A DNA stretch of 64,000 nt from the NCBI RefSeq assembly GCF_024397975.1, contig NZ_CP073745.1:252501-316500 (forward strand), given 5' to 3'. Below are positions 35,010-44,928 of this stretch, one piece after another (within the stretch, counting starts at the first letter, position 1; each line of letters begins with the position of its first letter). The notes under the pieces were generated by a model. That model worked only from the letters and a program-made list of their open reading frames with translations. It searched no databases and was not told the origin of the DNA. Origin of the DNA: Bacterioplanoides sp. SCSIO 12839 (lineage in GTDB: Bacteria; Pseudomonadota; Gammaproteobacteria; Pseudomonadales; Oceanobacteraceae). The translations under genes and the position numbers were made by a program.

Positions 35010-37709
35010 CTAACGAGCCAACACTTTTCCGTTGCTCTTCAATATGGCTGGATCAACAGTTTTCGAAGTTGTTTTGTCGGAAACCGCCGCGGCCGATACA
35101 CTTCCACCAGAGGCAACCTGAACCGGGATATCAATGCCCGTGACATTAGCATTGCTGATTTCAACCGCCTGCGGCGACCCTAAAATCGGATACGCACCGC
35201 AGGTTTCTGCTGAGTCACACACAACATTATCAGCGTCGATATCCGAGCCAGCTAACAGGCGATAACTTCCTGCGGCTAACCCGGTAACCCGATAATTACC
35301 ATCCGGCTGAGCAGCAAAGCTGCTGACTTGTTCGTTAGTCTCGGCATTAATCACAATAATGTATTGCTGGGTTAACTCGCCACCACTATTCGTATCGACA
35401 TTTAATGCCAATGAAACATTAATGATTAAATCGGCTGGAGAGCTGCTGTCACTGACCGTAGGACTTAAGCGAATTGCTGCTGAATAAATACCGTCAGCTA
35501 AACCAGTGGTATTAACAGTGGCGGTGTAGGTTCCAAGGCCATTGCCATTATCGGTTGTCAGAGCCACTGATAACCAGTCGGCATTAACCGAAGCGTTTAT
35601 ACCTGTGAGGACATTACCACCAACATTCGTGACCGTGAATGTTTGATTGCCGCTGGTGGCAAACGTCAGTGCTGACTGAGATGGCTGGAGTAATAACGGC
35701 AGCGGTGGCGGGGTGCCGCCATTGGCCAGGCTTCTTGCTTCTAGCACGGCTTTAAAGGCATCAATTTCACCATGACCAAACGAGTTGTCACGGCCACTGG
35801 CTCCGCGGTCATTCGTCAGTCTTCCACTGCTCAGTAAAGAGTCCAATAACGCTGGTGTTAACGCCGGGTAAACTGATTTCATCAATGCAATGACACCGGC
35901 AACGTGTGGAGCAGCCATCGACGTTCCCTGTAAAAAGCCGAAGGAAGCTTCACGTTGGCCGCTCTGGTCATCGACCAAAGTGCTTAATACGCCATCTGGG
36001 CGGCCATCGCTGGTAACATCGACGCCCAGGTTGCCCCCTGGGGCTGCGACATCAATGGTGTTACCAAAGTTGGAATAGGGTGCCAGCGCACGACTGGCAT
36101 CGGTTGCACTCACAGAGACTACGCCGTCGTATGCCGCAGGATAGCTCGGGGTTGAGGTTGACTCGTTACCTGCCGCGGCAACAATGATCATGCCGCTGTT
36201 ACGAATGGCCGTGTAAGCCTGCTGTTCCGCCTGGGAAAAGCCGGGGCCGCCCAAGGACAGGTTGGCAATCTGTGCTTTACGTGCTGGCACCGTGCCACTG
36301 TTGTTACTCAGCCCGGCGGCATAACGCAAACCCTGGATGATATCGGATGATAAGCCACCGCTTTGTCCAAGTACCCGGATCGGCATAATCTTCGCGCCCC
36401 AGCTGACACCGCTCACGCCGCTACCATTGTTGGAGGCTGCGGCAATGGTGCCGGCAACGTGAGTTCCATGCCAAGAACTCCGGCCCCGTGATGGGTTATC
36501 ACCCGGGTCGTCCGGGTTGCTATCAATACCATTGCCATCCCGGGCATTACCAGCGTCTGAAATAAAGTCATAACCTGACTCTAACTTCGATGCAAAGTCT
36601 GGGTGATTGATCAGAATACCGGTATCTAATACGGCAACAATCACATCGTTTTCATCACCAATCGAAAGATCCCAGGCTTGTGGCAGATTAATTGCCGGGT
36701 AATGCCACTGCAGGCTGTAGCCAGGGTCGTTCGGAACTCGTTGTGGATAACGGATGTAGTTGGGCTCGGCGTAACGAACGCCCGTTTGTTGTGCCATACG
36801 TTTAATGTCGAGCAGTGTCTGACGGCGTTCATACAGGGATTCGTTGTAGGTTTTTAACGGGTCTTGCTGGTTGGCTGAAGCCGTCGTTTGTAATCGTGCT
36901 TGTGCCGCACTGGCGTTCAGATCCATTACAACCGGCCATTCGGTTCCTTCACCACTTGCCAGCTGTTGCTGTGACATGCCAAAGGCACTAGCAACGGGCT
37001 GAGTGTTGTAAGCAACCAAAGCCTGGCCCGGTACAAAATCTGCGAATCCAGCCACTTGTGAGGTTGGTTCGCTGATCGTCAGGACATACTTGGACGATCC
37101 TGCAAAAGCATAAACATTGACCAGATATTCACCGTCTTGCGGCACAGTAATACTTTCTTCGCTTTGCTCGCGGTTGTTGATGTCGAAGCCGATCTGGCTA
37201 TCCGTACAGACTTTAGTGCCGTCGTTATTTACCTGACAATCCGGTGACGTTGGCAATAAAAACAAGTCCAGATCGTCGTTGTCATCGCCAAATGAACTGG
37301 AGCTGGCATCAACAATTTTCAGGCGAACAACTTGCCCCTGGCGTAACGACACCCGGTAATAATCATCCACATCGGCACGGTCAACAAAGCGCTCAATCTG
37401 AGCGTCACCACCTGTCCCACGTGCAGATGCAAAACCTTGTACGGTTGCGACGTTGGTGATGGTTTGTGCGCTGGCAGGAGTGTCATTACTGCGCAGTGGC
37501 GCAAAAATATCGTTGATATCGCCATCGACAAAGGTCAGAGCCGGAACCGTAATCTGGCCACTGATCGTGAAAGTGGCAGCCCCGGGGGTTTCCGGATCAT
37601 CAAATATTGACCCTCCGGAAGAAGAGCCACCACCGCCTCCGCAAGCGGTTAACACTAATATGGCCAGTGTGCTGGCAATGCCTGAGGTCGAGCGTCGAAG
37701 ATCCGGCAT
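35010..37709 (-). CDS. Subtilisin-like (S8) serine peptidase, lipoprotein
   Basis: An 899-residue surface or periplasmic protease. The lipobox is LTAC with Cys23, followed by a Gly/Ser-rich linker. At about 50-220 is a beta domain with PPC-like repeats (DVDDYYRVSLRQGQVVRLKI). The S8 catalytic domain has D362 (AVLDTGI), H414 (SWHGTHVAG), the oxyanion Asn in AAAGNES and S597 (GTSMAAPHVAG). Two C-terminal beta modules follow, one BACON/Ig-like (FTVTNVGGNVLTGI) and one with INAETNEQVSSF. The ATG at 37709 has an AGGAAA site; an upstream in-frame start would put 12 residues before the signal. It stands as a single gene and probably degrades external protein for nutrition. Confidence 0.93.
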   Translation of the reverse strand: MPDLRRSTSGIASTLAILVLTACGGGGGSSSGGSIFDDPETPGAATFTISGQITVPALTFVDGDINDIFAPLRSNDTPASAQTITNVATVQGFASARGTGGDAQIERFVDRADVDDYYRVSLRQGQVVRLKIVDASSSSFGDDNDDLDLFLLPTSPDCQVNNDGTKVCTDSQIGFDINNREQSEESITVPQDGEYLVNVYAFAGSSKYVLTISEPTSQVAGFADFVPGQALVAYNTQPVASAFGMSQQQLASGEGTEWPVVMDLNASAAQARLQTTASANQQDPLKTYNESLYERRQTLLDIKRMAQQTGVRYAEPNYIRYPQRVPNDPGYSLQWHYPAINLPQAWDLSIGDENDVIVAVLDTGILINHPDFASKLESGYDFISDAGNARDGNGIDSNPDDPGDNPSRGRSSWHGTHVAGTIAAASNNGSGVSGVSWGAKIMPIRVLGQSGGLSSDIIQGLRYAAGLSNNSGTVPARKAQIANLSLGGPGFSQAEQQAYTAIRNSGMIIVAAAGNESTSTPSYPAAYDGVVSVSATDASRALAPYSNFGNTIDVAAPGGNLGVDVTSDGRPDGVLSTLVDDQSGQREASFGFLQGTSMAAPHVAGVIALMKSVYPALTPALLDSLLSSGRLTNDRGASGRDNSFGHGEIDAFKAVLEARSLANGGTPPPLPLLLQPSQSALTFATSGNQTFTVTNVGGNVLTGINASVNADWLSVALTTDNGNGLGTYTATVNTTGLADGIYSAAIRLSPTVSDSSSPADLIINVSLALNVDTNSGGELTQQYIIVINAETNEQVSSFAAQPDGNYRVTGLAAGSYRLLAGSDIDADNVVCDSAETCGAYPILGSPQAVEISNANVTGIDIPVQVASGGSVSAAAVSDKTTSKTVDPAILKSNGKVLAR

Positions 37710-37873
37710 AGTGGTTTCCTGAATAAACGTTGAAGCGAAAAACAATCTGACTGTACAGATCAGAAAAAAGTTTAATCTGAGCAGTATAAACCTATGGCGA
37801 CCATCATGACTGGCTTAGTCTTTGGGTTAAACGGTTATTTTGTTTCACTTTGATGACCCGCAAAGGATTGCTT

Positions 37874-39391
37874 ATGTCACTCGCCCGAATTCATACCCGT
37901 GCCCAATTAGGTATCGATGCCCCTCGTGTTTATGTTGAGGTGCATCTCTCCAGTGGTTTACCTTCTCTGAGTTTAGTGGGTTTACCAGAAACCGCTGTGA
38001 AAGAAAGTAAAGACCGGGTGCGCTCCGCCATTCTGAACAGCGGCTTTGAATTTCCCGCTAAACGCATCACCATCAACCTGGCTCCGGCCGACTTACCCAA
38101 AGACGGTGGCCGTTATGATCTGGCGATTGCGCTGGGTATTTTAGTGGCCTCAGAACAGGTTTCTGAAAAGCGCCTGGAAGGCCACGAATTTATTGGCGAG
38201 CTGGCACTAAACGGTGAACTACAACCGATTCCCGGGGTATTACCGGCGGCGTTGCAGACGGCCAAGTCGGAGCAGCGCTTGGTGCTGCCCGAATCCAACG
38301 CAGAAGAAGCCGCGTTATGCACCAGCGGGCAGTTTTATGCTGCCAGTTCTTTGTTGGAGGTTACGGCATACTTGCAGGGGCAGGATAGCCTGCGCGATAT
38401 CGTGCCGATTGATGCCGCCCATATCGAGAAAAATCCGCTGATGCCGGACTTGCTCGATGTGCGTGGCCAGCCACAAGCCAAGCGGGCGTTAGAGATCGCT
38501 GCTGCTGGCCAGCATAACCTGCTGTTTATTGGCCCTCCGGGGACTGGCAAAACCATGTTAGCCAGCCGTTTGCCGGGTATTATGCCGCCGATGTCAGAGG
38601 AGGAGGCGCTGGTATCGGCCTCAATTTATTCAATTTCTAATCAGCAACACGATTGGCAAAAGCAGTGGCGCGTCCGCCCTTTTCGGTCCCCGCACCATAC
38701 GGCTTCGGGTGTGGCATTGGTGGGCGGCGGTGGTAAACCCAAGCCCGGGGAAATTTCGCTGGCCCATGGTGGTGTGTTATTCCTCGATGAACTGCCGGAG
38801 TACAGTCGCAAAGTGTTGGACGTATTACGTGAGCCATTAGAAAGCGGCCGTATTGTGATCAGTCGCGCCAACCGCTCTATGACCTATCCGGCAAATTTTC
38901 AGCTGATCGCTGCCATGAATCCCTGTCCGTGTGGCTATTTTGGCGATCCTTCCGGGCGTTGCCAATGTTCGACTGATCAGATCCGACGTTATCAGGGGCA
39001 GGCATCCGGGCCATTATTAGATCGGATTGACCTGCATGTGGAAGTGCCGCCGATCCCAACCGCGATGTTGCAACAAGCCGCACAAGGAGACTCAACCCAA
39101 ACGGTTCAGCAGCGAGTGATGCAGGCGCGCGAACGCCAGTTACAGCGACAGGGATGTATTAATGCTGAATTGGGCGGCGATATCCGTGATCAGGTGTGCG
39201 CCTTGCAGGAAAATGATCGGGAGTGGCTGTTAGCCGCCATTGAGACACTGAATTTATCGGCACGTGCCTATCACCGGGTGTTAAAAATCGCCCGTACAAT
39301 TGCGGATTTGCAGGTCAGAGAAAGTATCGAGCGGCCGCATTTGTTGGAAGCATTAAGCTACCGCACGATTGATCGCTATTTGCAGAAATAG
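37874..39391 (+). CDS. comM: ComM/YifB AAA+ helicase (Mg-chelatase-like)
   Basis: A 505-residue protein. The N-terminal ChlI/Lon-like domain begins RIHTRAQLGIDAPRVYVEVH. The AAA+ module has Walker A GPPGTGKT at about 220-227 and Walker B GGVLFLDELPEYSR. CPCGYFGDPSGRCQCS is a zinc-binding-type cysteine cluster, and the Mg-chelatase C-terminal domain ends with RAYHRVLKIARTIADL. ComM is a branch-migration helicase that widens incorporation of transformed DNA in natural competence, which suits the pilTU genes nearby. The ATG at 37874 with AAAGGA was preferred to an in-frame start 24 bases upstream. Confidence 0.95.
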   Translation: MSLARIHTRAQLGIDAPRVYVEVHLSSGLPSLSLVGLPETAVKESKDRVRSAILNSGFEFPAKRITINLAPADLPKDGGRYDLAIALGILVASEQVSEKRLEGHEFIGELALNGELQPIPGVLPAALQTAKSEQRLVLPESNAEEAALCTSGQFYAASSLLEVTAYLQGQDSLRDIVPIDAAHIEKNPLMPDLLDVRGQPQAKRALEIAAAGQHNLLFIGPPGTGKTMLASRLPGIMPPMSEEEALVSASIYSISNQQHDWQKQWRVRPFRSPHHTASGVALVGGGGKPKPGEISLAHGGVLFLDELPEYSRKVLDVLREPLESGRIVISRANRSMTYPANFQLIAAMNPCPCGYFGDPSGRCQCSTDQIRRYQGQASGPLLDRIDLHVEVPPIPTAMLQQAAQGDSTQTVQQRVMQARERQLQRQGCINAELGGDIRDQVCALQENDREWLLAAIETLNLSARAYHRVLKIARTIADLQVRESIERPHLLEALSYRTIDRYLQK

Positions 39392-39424
39392 AAGTACAGG
39401 AATAGTGGTGCAACGGGCCTGAGT

Positions 39425-41038
39425 TCAGAATAAGCTGCGTTGGTTAAAATCCTGAGCGCTGAAGCCGGATTCAGCCTGTTCCAGCAGTGCCGTCAAGGCT
39501 AGTGGGCGAGAATAGATATAACCCTGAATACGATCACACCCTAACTTCTGCACCAACTCCAGGCATTGCTTGTCTTCAATACCTTCGGCAGTGGTTTCTA
39601 AATTCAGTCGTTTCGCCAGATCCAGCATGGTGGTCACAATATGTGATTGTGGGCCTTGCTCGGCCATCGGAGTGACAAAAGCACGATCGAGCTTGATGCC
39701 GGTAATGGGTAAATCACTGAGATGTGATAACGAAGAAAATCCGGTACCAAAGTCATCCAGCACAATATGAATACCCGCTGCTTGTAAGGTTTTTAAGTTC
39801 ATCAGCGAGACACTGGTATCACGCATCATGGCGGTTTCGGTCAGCTCCAGTTCAAGGAAGTGTGGTGGCATCTCCAGCTGTGCTAATAAATCCAGCACCT
39901 GATAGGCGTAATAAGGGTCGGCAATTTCCGGAAATGAAACATTCACTGCCATACGCACCGGGGTGTCGAAACGGCGCTGTATTTCTCCCCAGGCGAGAAT
40001 GGTTTCACGCAACGCCCAATGCCCTAATGCCTGGATCAACCCGGCATTTTCAGCTTCGCGAATGAAAACGGTCGGCGGAATAACCCCTAAAGTTGGATGT
40101 TGCCAGCGAAGTAAGGCTTCAGCCCCCGTCCAGACACCGGTTTGGCCATCAAACTGAGGTTGGAACTCGAGGAAAAACTCATCCCGTTGTAAAGCCAGGT
40201 GCAAGCCTTCATATAAGTTCAAACTGTTGCTTTGCGGCTGCCAGTCGAATTGTGCTTCCTGCACCAAGCGCTCACGGGCAATTTGTTGAACCCCTTCCTG
40301 CAACACGCTGCTTAAGGCACTGAATTCATTCAATTGCAGTACCGAGCTGCTGTACACCATCCAGGCATTACCTTCACTTTCACAGCGTTTCGGGAACCAG
40401 TCAGACTGCAGGGAGTAATAATCTTTTCCGACCACAATGAGCTGATCATCAAGAATACGGCCGATCATGGCATCTGCCGGAACCCGGCTAAGAATGGTTT
40501 GCTCAAACTCTTGTTGCACACGATGACGAACAGCCCATGGCGTTTGTTCATCATCCGTGGCTGATAACCAACGGCATTGCAGAACCCTGAGATACAGACC
40601 ATCGGGGGCATGATTCATCCAATGGCGGAACTGAGAAAAAAAAGCGTCACGCTGTAAGGGTTCACTGGAGTTATGTTGTACTTCCTGTTGAATCGCTTCG
40701 CAGGCGTCTACCAGGTGTTGGCTATTGCATAAGTGGGTTGGTAGCCAGTGTGCCTCGTCAGGCAATAGCTGCTCCATGGTGTCCGGCGCGATAAAGAGAA
40801 CGGGCTGGTTGATGGTGGTATGTCGCCACTGGGATAACAGATCGGCATCATTGCTTAAAAAATGGACAATAACCAAGTCAAAGTTGTTGGTATTAATGGG
40901 ATAATCCGGCTGGTATTGGCACTGCCAGTCGGCACTGCGCGGATGGTCAGACAAATTGTTCTGAATCTTTTGTAGCTCATCCTGATGGCGGCCAATCAGA
41001 AGCAGTCGTAAACCTGTCTCAGTTGCGGTTGAAGCCAT
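39425..41038 (-). CDS. EAL-domain protein (predicted c-di-GMP phosphodiesterase)
   Basis: A 537-residue cytoplasmic protein. The EAL domain occupies about 275-525 with every catalytic landmark visible: AEALLRW near 305, NVSFPE, ELELTETAMM, VLDDFGTGFSSL, IKLDRAFV, AEGIED and IQGYIYSRP. It should hydrolyse c-di-GMP to pGpG. The N-terminal ~120 residues look like a receiver-like fold (LLLIGRHQDELQKI) that lacks a clear phosphoacceptor. The middle (about 130-270) could be a degenerate GGDEF or PAS-like domain. No membrane segment is present. It stands as a single gene, convergent with comM. Confidence 0.93.
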   Translation of the reverse strand: MASTATETGLRLLLIGRHQDELQKIQNNLSDHPRSADWQCQYQPDYPINTNNFDLVIVHFLSNDADLLSQWRHTTINQPVLFIAPDTMEQLLPDEAHWLPTHLCNSQHLVDACEAIQQEVQHNSSEPLQRDAFFSQFRHWMNHAPDGLYLRVLQCRWLSATDDEQTPWAVRHRVQQEFEQTILSRVPADAMIGRILDDQLIVVGKDYYSLQSDWFPKRCESEGNAWMVYSSSVLQLNEFSALSSVLQEGVQQIARERLVQEAQFDWQPQSNSLNLYEGLHLALQRDEFFLEFQPQFDGQTGVWTGAEALLRWQHPTLGVIPPTVFIREAENAGLIQALGHWALRETILAWGEIQRRFDTPVRMAVNVSFPEIADPYYAYQVLDLLAQLEMPPHFLELELTETAMMRDTSVSLMNLKTLQAAGIHIVLDDFGTGFSSLSHLSDLPITGIKLDRAFVTPMAEQGPQSHIVTTMLDLAKRLNLETTAEGIEDKQCLELVQKLGCDRIQGYIYSRPLALTALLEQAESGFSAQDFNQRSLF

Positions 41039-41304
41039 TAAAATCCCAGAGCGCAGCGGTTGGTTTTTCTGCTACGCGTTTGTTGTTAAATCCATAAATT
41101 AATAAAGGTTAGCCCTATTAGTTATAGGTCAAAATGCAACACCTGTCTTCCTTAATCATAAGAAATACTGAACAAACCGGAACAACTGGCATGAGCTGTT
41201 CAGAAGTTGTACGAATTAAGGCTGAAAATAGGGATTTCATCATGACGGCTGGCTGTTAGAATGCCGCTTTTGTAATGTCTCTCTGATTAATCCCTGAGGA
41301 ACCT

Positions 41305-43332
41305 GTGGTCGATTTAAGCCAGCTGAACCCCCGTCAACGTGAAGCCGCCAAGTACATTGATGGCCCCTTGTTAGTGCTTGCTGGTGCGGGTTCTGGTAAG
41401 ACTTCAGTGATTACCCGAAAAATTGCCTACCTGATTGGTAGCTGTGGCATCAAGCCACATCATATTGCGGCGGTAACCTTTACCAATAAGGCCGCGCGGG
41501 AAATGAAAGAGCGGGTTGGTTCTCTGGTCGGGAAAGGTGGTGCAAAAGGTCTGACGGTATCGACCTTCCACAACCTGGGCCTGAATATCATTCGTTTTGA
41601 AAACAAAAGCGCTGGCTACAAACCCGGTTTCTCCATTCTTGATCAGGACGACTGCAAAGGCATTATTCGTGATGTGATGCACCGCGAGCATGGCGATGAT
41701 GGTGACATGATCGAGCTGGTACAAAACGCCATCTCAAATCTGAAAAATGATCTGATTGAACCTCAGGCTGCCATCAACATGGCACAAAGCCCACAGGAGA
41801 TGTTGATTGCTCAGACCTATGAAGTTTATCAACGGATGCTCAAAGCCTATAACGCGGTCGATTTTGATGATCTGATTATGGTGCCTACGTTGTTGTTTAT
41901 GAAACACGAAGAGGTGCTGTCACGTTGGCAGAAAAAAATCCGTTATTTATTGGTTGATGAATATCAGGATACCAATACCAGCCAATATGAATTGGTAAAA
42001 ATGCTGGTGGGCAATCGAACCGGGCTGACGGTAGTCGGTGACGACGACCAATCTATTTATGCCTGGCGTGGTGCTAAACCTGAAAATTTATCGTTATTAA
42101 AAAAAGATTTTCCGACGTTAAAGCTAGTAAAGCTTGAGCAGAATTATCGTTCTACCGGTTTGATTCTGAATGCGGCCAACAAAGTGATCGATAATAATCC
42201 ACACGAATTCGAAAAAAAGTTGTGGTCGGATAAAGGTTACGGCGATCAAATTCGTATTCTGAAATGTCGCAACGATGAAGTGGAATCAGAACGCATTGCT
42301 ACTGAAATTGTAGAGCGACGTATGCGTTATGGCTGTGGCTATAAAGACTTCGCTGTTTTATATCGTGGAAACCACCAGTCACGCGCGATTGAAATGAAGT
42401 TACAGGCCTATCAGGTGCCTTATAAACTCAGCGGTGGGCAGTCGTTTTTTGGCCGTAATGAGATTAAAGATATTATGGGTTATTTACGGCTATTAATTAA
42501 TCCCAGCGATGATGCGGCTTTTTTACGGATTATTAATACACCTCGGCGTGAGATTGGCCCGACGACTATTGAAAAGCTCAGTGAATACGCTGCCATGCGT
42601 GGTATTTCGATGATGTCCGCCACGACTGAAATGGGTCTTGAGCAAGTATTAATGCCCAAGGCGGTTGATCGCCTGCGTCGTTTTGGTCACTGGCTGGAAA
42701 ATATCACCAAAAATGCCTACACCGATGATCCGGTGGCCGCGATCAAAGAAATGATTTCTGATATCGACTACGAAGGGTATTTATTACAAAATTCTGGCAC
42801 GCCAAATCAGGCCGAACGGCGCATGAAAAATGTTTGGTTCCTGATTGATTCGATCAACAAAATGGTTGATCAGGCGGAAGAGGTGGGTGACGAACTCACC
42901 ATTGAAGATGCTGTGGGTAAATTAATTCTGCGCGATATGATGGAGCAGCAGGAGCAGGAAGACGAAACCGATCAGGTTCAGTTGATGACGTTGCATGCTT
43001 CAAAAGGTCTGGAATTTCCTCATGTTTATATCATGGGTATGGAAGAGGAATTAATGCCGCACCGTAACAGCATCGAAGCCGATACCATCGAAGAAGAGCG
43101 ACGTTTGATGTATGTGGGCATTACCCGTGCGAAACAAACGCTGGCGCTTACCTATGCAGGCAAACGCCGCCAATATGGCGAAGCGGTTTCGACAACACAT
43201 TCCCGTTTTCTGGATGAATTACCATCGGACGATATTACCTGGGAAGGCCGTGATGAAGCCTCCGCTGAAGAGCAGAAGCAGCGAGGGCAGGAAACACTCT
43301 CGAGCCTGAGAAATATGCTGTCGGATTTTTAA
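41305..43332 (+). CDS. rep: ATP-dependent DNA helicase Rep
   Basis: A 675-residue SF1A helicase. It has LNPRQREAAKYIDGPLLVLA (Q motif), Walker A AGAGSGKTSV near 27-36, TFTNKAAREM, LLVDEYQDTN (motif II), GDDDQSIYAWRGA (motif III), QNYRST, TLHASKGLEFPHV and YVGITRAKQTLALTYAG (motif VI). It unwinds DNA 3' to 5' and helps replication past obstacles. The GTG start has a GAGGA site seven bases upstream. The 266-base spacer before it (41039-41304) holds no gene or clear motif. Length and motifs match Rep rather than the longer UvrD. Confidence 0.95.
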   Translation: MVDLSQLNPRQREAAKYIDGPLLVLAGAGSGKTSVITRKIAYLIGSCGIKPHHIAAVTFTNKAAREMKERVGSLVGKGGAKGLTVSTFHNLGLNIIRFENKSAGYKPGFSILDQDDCKGIIRDVMHREHGDDGDMIELVQNAISNLKNDLIEPQAAINMAQSPQEMLIAQTYEVYQRMLKAYNAVDFDDLIMVPTLLFMKHEEVLSRWQKKIRYLLVDEYQDTNTSQYELVKMLVGNRTGLTVVGDDDQSIYAWRGAKPENLSLLKKDFPTLKLVKLEQNYRSTGLILNAANKVIDNNPHEFEKKLWSDKGYGDQIRILKCRNDEVESERIATEIVERRMRYGCGYKDFAVLYRGNHQSRAIEMKLQAYQVPYKLSGGQSFFGRNEIKDIMGYLRLLINPSDDAAFLRIINTPRREIGPTTIEKLSEYAAMRGISMMSATTEMGLEQVLMPKAVDRLRRFGHWLENITKNAYTDDPVAAIKEMISDIDYEGYLLQNSGTPNQAERRMKNVWFLIDSINKMVDQAEEVGDELTIEDAVGKLILRDMMEQQEQEDETDQVQLMTLHASKGLEFPHVYIMGMEEELMPHRNSIEADTIEEERRLMYVGITRAKQTLALTYAGKRRQYGEAVSTTHSRFLDELPSDDITWEGRDEASAEEQKQRGQETLSSLRNMLSDF

Positions 43333-43338
43333 CAGCGG

Positions 43339-44064
43339 TTAAAAATCCCCCCACTGGAACTGAAACACACTGAGCGCTGCTAAGGCAGCGGTTTCAGTTC
43401 TCAAGACGCGTGGCCCTAACGTTAATCCGGCAAACCCGGCATCAAAGGTTTGCTGTACTTCGGTTTCGCTGAAGCCGCCTTCCGGTCCGACTAACAACGC
43501 CAGACTGGTGGGTTGGGAATAATCACTCAGCGGCTTTTGTTTGTGCGGATGCAGAGTGAACTTTAACTCGGTGTTTGTGCTTTCACACCACTGGGAAAAA
43601 TGCACGGGAGTATGAATCACAGGAACATGGTTGCGCCCGGATTGTTCGCAAGCTGAAATGGCGACACGTCGCCAATGCGCCAGTTTTTTCTCCAGCCGAT
43701 CGCCTTTTAATTTCACTTCACAACGCTCACTCCATAACGGCATGATTTCCTGAATACCCAGTTCCGTTGCTTTCTGGATGGTGAAATCCATCCGGTCGCC
43801 TTTGGAAATGACCTGGCCCAGATGTAAGGCCAAAGGTGTTGGCTCGTCGCTTTTTAAAATATCGGTAATCTGAGCATTCGCGTGTTTTTTGCTGACATCA
43901 CATAGCTGTGCGGCGTATTCATGGCCGTCGCCATTAAACACCCGAATCGCATCGCCATCATTCAGACGTAATACCCGAATCACATGGCCAACAGCCACGT
44001 CGTCGAGAGTAATGGTTCGGTTGAGTGCCAGTGGTTGCTCAGAGAAAACGCGAGGGCCAGACAT
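43339..44064 (-). CDS. rsmE: 16S rRNA m3U1498 methyltransferase RsmE
   Basis: A 241-residue SPOUT methyltransferase that modifies U1498 of 16S rRNA. A PUA-like N-terminal domain (HVIRVLRLNDGDAIRVFNGDG) is followed by KATELGIQEIMPLWSERCEVK, the conserved SERC motif. GPEGGFSETEV and LGPRVLRTETA form the SAM-binding knot. The length is normal. It is convergent with rep, with only six bases between stops. Confidence 0.95.
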   Translation of the reverse strand: MSGPRVFSEQPLALNRTITLDDVAVGHVIRVLRLNDGDAIRVFNGDGHEYAAQLCDVSKKHANAQITDILKSDEPTPLALHLGQVISKGDRMDFTIQKATELGIQEIMPLWSERCEVKLKGDRLEKKLAHWRRVAISACEQSGRNHVPVIHTPVHFSQWCESTNTELKFTLHPHKQKPLSDYSQPTSLALLVGPEGGFSETEVQQTFDAGFAGLTLGPRVLRTETAALAALSVFQFQWGDF

Positions 44065-44098
44065 GGGGATTACTCAGAGTGAAAAGGGCAATTATAGC

Positions 44099-44136
44099 GG
44101 GTTTAAGTTGGCGTCGGGGGTTTAAGTTGGCGTCGG
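44099..44136 (+). repeat. Perfect 2 x 19-bp tandem repeat
   Basis: The unit gggtttaagttggcgtcgg occurs twice head to tail (44099-44117 and 44118-44136) in the rsmE-pilZ spacer. It looks like a recent slippage duplication. The rest of 44065-44307 holds no recognisable gene. Confidence 0.9.
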
Positions 44137-44307
44137 AACGAAAGTTGAAGCGAATCCGAACCTGGCAAATTTTTCTTCCGCCACCCCGAAGGCACATCCC
44201 TGTGCCTGCCGGGTGGTCACAGCATCCTGCTGTTGCTACAGAAAAGCTTCACAGGCTCGGCTTCTTGAATAGTGTCACGACCCTTATCGGGGGCAGGTGA
44301 GTGGTAG

Positions 44308-44880
44308 TTACTCATCATTCGCCGAATCTTCACTGCGCAACTTCAGATGGCGGTTCTGCAGTTGGAATAAATGCTGAATCAGTACTTCCTGTTCCGATTC
44401 TTTTAAATCATGGAAGTCGATACGCACCAGATTTTGCTCATCCGGCTGTGAGGCTTTTTCGATTGATACCACACGCCCGGTTAATGATAACTCGGTGTTG
44501 GAAGGCTTCAGTTGCATATGCAGTAATAAATGGTCTTCCTTTTCCACATTTTCATAGGTGTGGAACGCCATACCACAAGCACTCAGGTTAATTCGGGTGC
44601 GGGCTTCAGTCGCACTCAGGTCGCGCTCACTGGTTCCCGGTAAGTGGCTGGCACCCAGCATATTAATTTTCTGATTAAACAGCTCCAGCAAACGACCCAT
44701 GGTTGGGTTTTGTGAACGCAGCTGGCTGATATGGGTGCCTATTTCCTGTTCCAGCTGGGCAATTTCATCTTTTTTTTGCTGATGGCTTTCGCGCCATGCC
44801 GCAACGTCTTCCCGGCTGAGCGTTTCAAAATCCAGTATGACTTCGTCATCAAGACGAAAAAATCGGCGTCTATCTTCCAT
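44308..44880 (-). CDS. PilZ-domain protein with helical insertion
   Basis: A 190-residue protein with both c-di-GMP-binding motifs of PilZ: RRFFR (RxxxR) near residues 5-9 and NLSACG (NxSxxG) near 96-101. About 85 residues, largely charged and helical (REDVAAWRESHQQKKDEIAQ onwards), separate them, where the usual distance is about 25. This resembles the tetrameric tPilZ proteins, in which an inserted long helix makes a bundle. It follows the stator genes pomA-pomB with 48 bases and probably links c-di-GMP to motor or surface behaviour (inference). The ATG at 44880 has AGGAAA upstream; a GTG three bases earlier is possible. Confidence 0.85.
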   Translation of the reverse strand: MEDRRRFFRLDDEVILDFETLSREDVAAWRESHQQKKDEIAQLEQEIGTHISQLRSQNPTMGRLLELFNQKINMLGASHLPGTSERDLSATEARTRINLSACGMAFHTYENVEKEDHLLLHMQLKPSNTELSLTGRVVSIEKASQPDEQNLVRIDFHDLKESEQEVLIQHLFQLQNRHLKLRSEDSANDE

Positions 44881-44928
44881 CACGTTATTGTTTTCCTGTA
44901 TGGCTCAACCCTTGTGTTCTGCAAAGGT

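Noticed and set aside
39487-40564. Several plus-strand frames within the EAL gene
   Set aside because: They are antisense shadows of a well-supported minus-strand coding region.
44025-44591. Plus-strand frames across the rsmE-pilZ spacer
   Set aside because: They run through a tandem duplication and antisense to pilZ, with no ribosome-binding site or homology.
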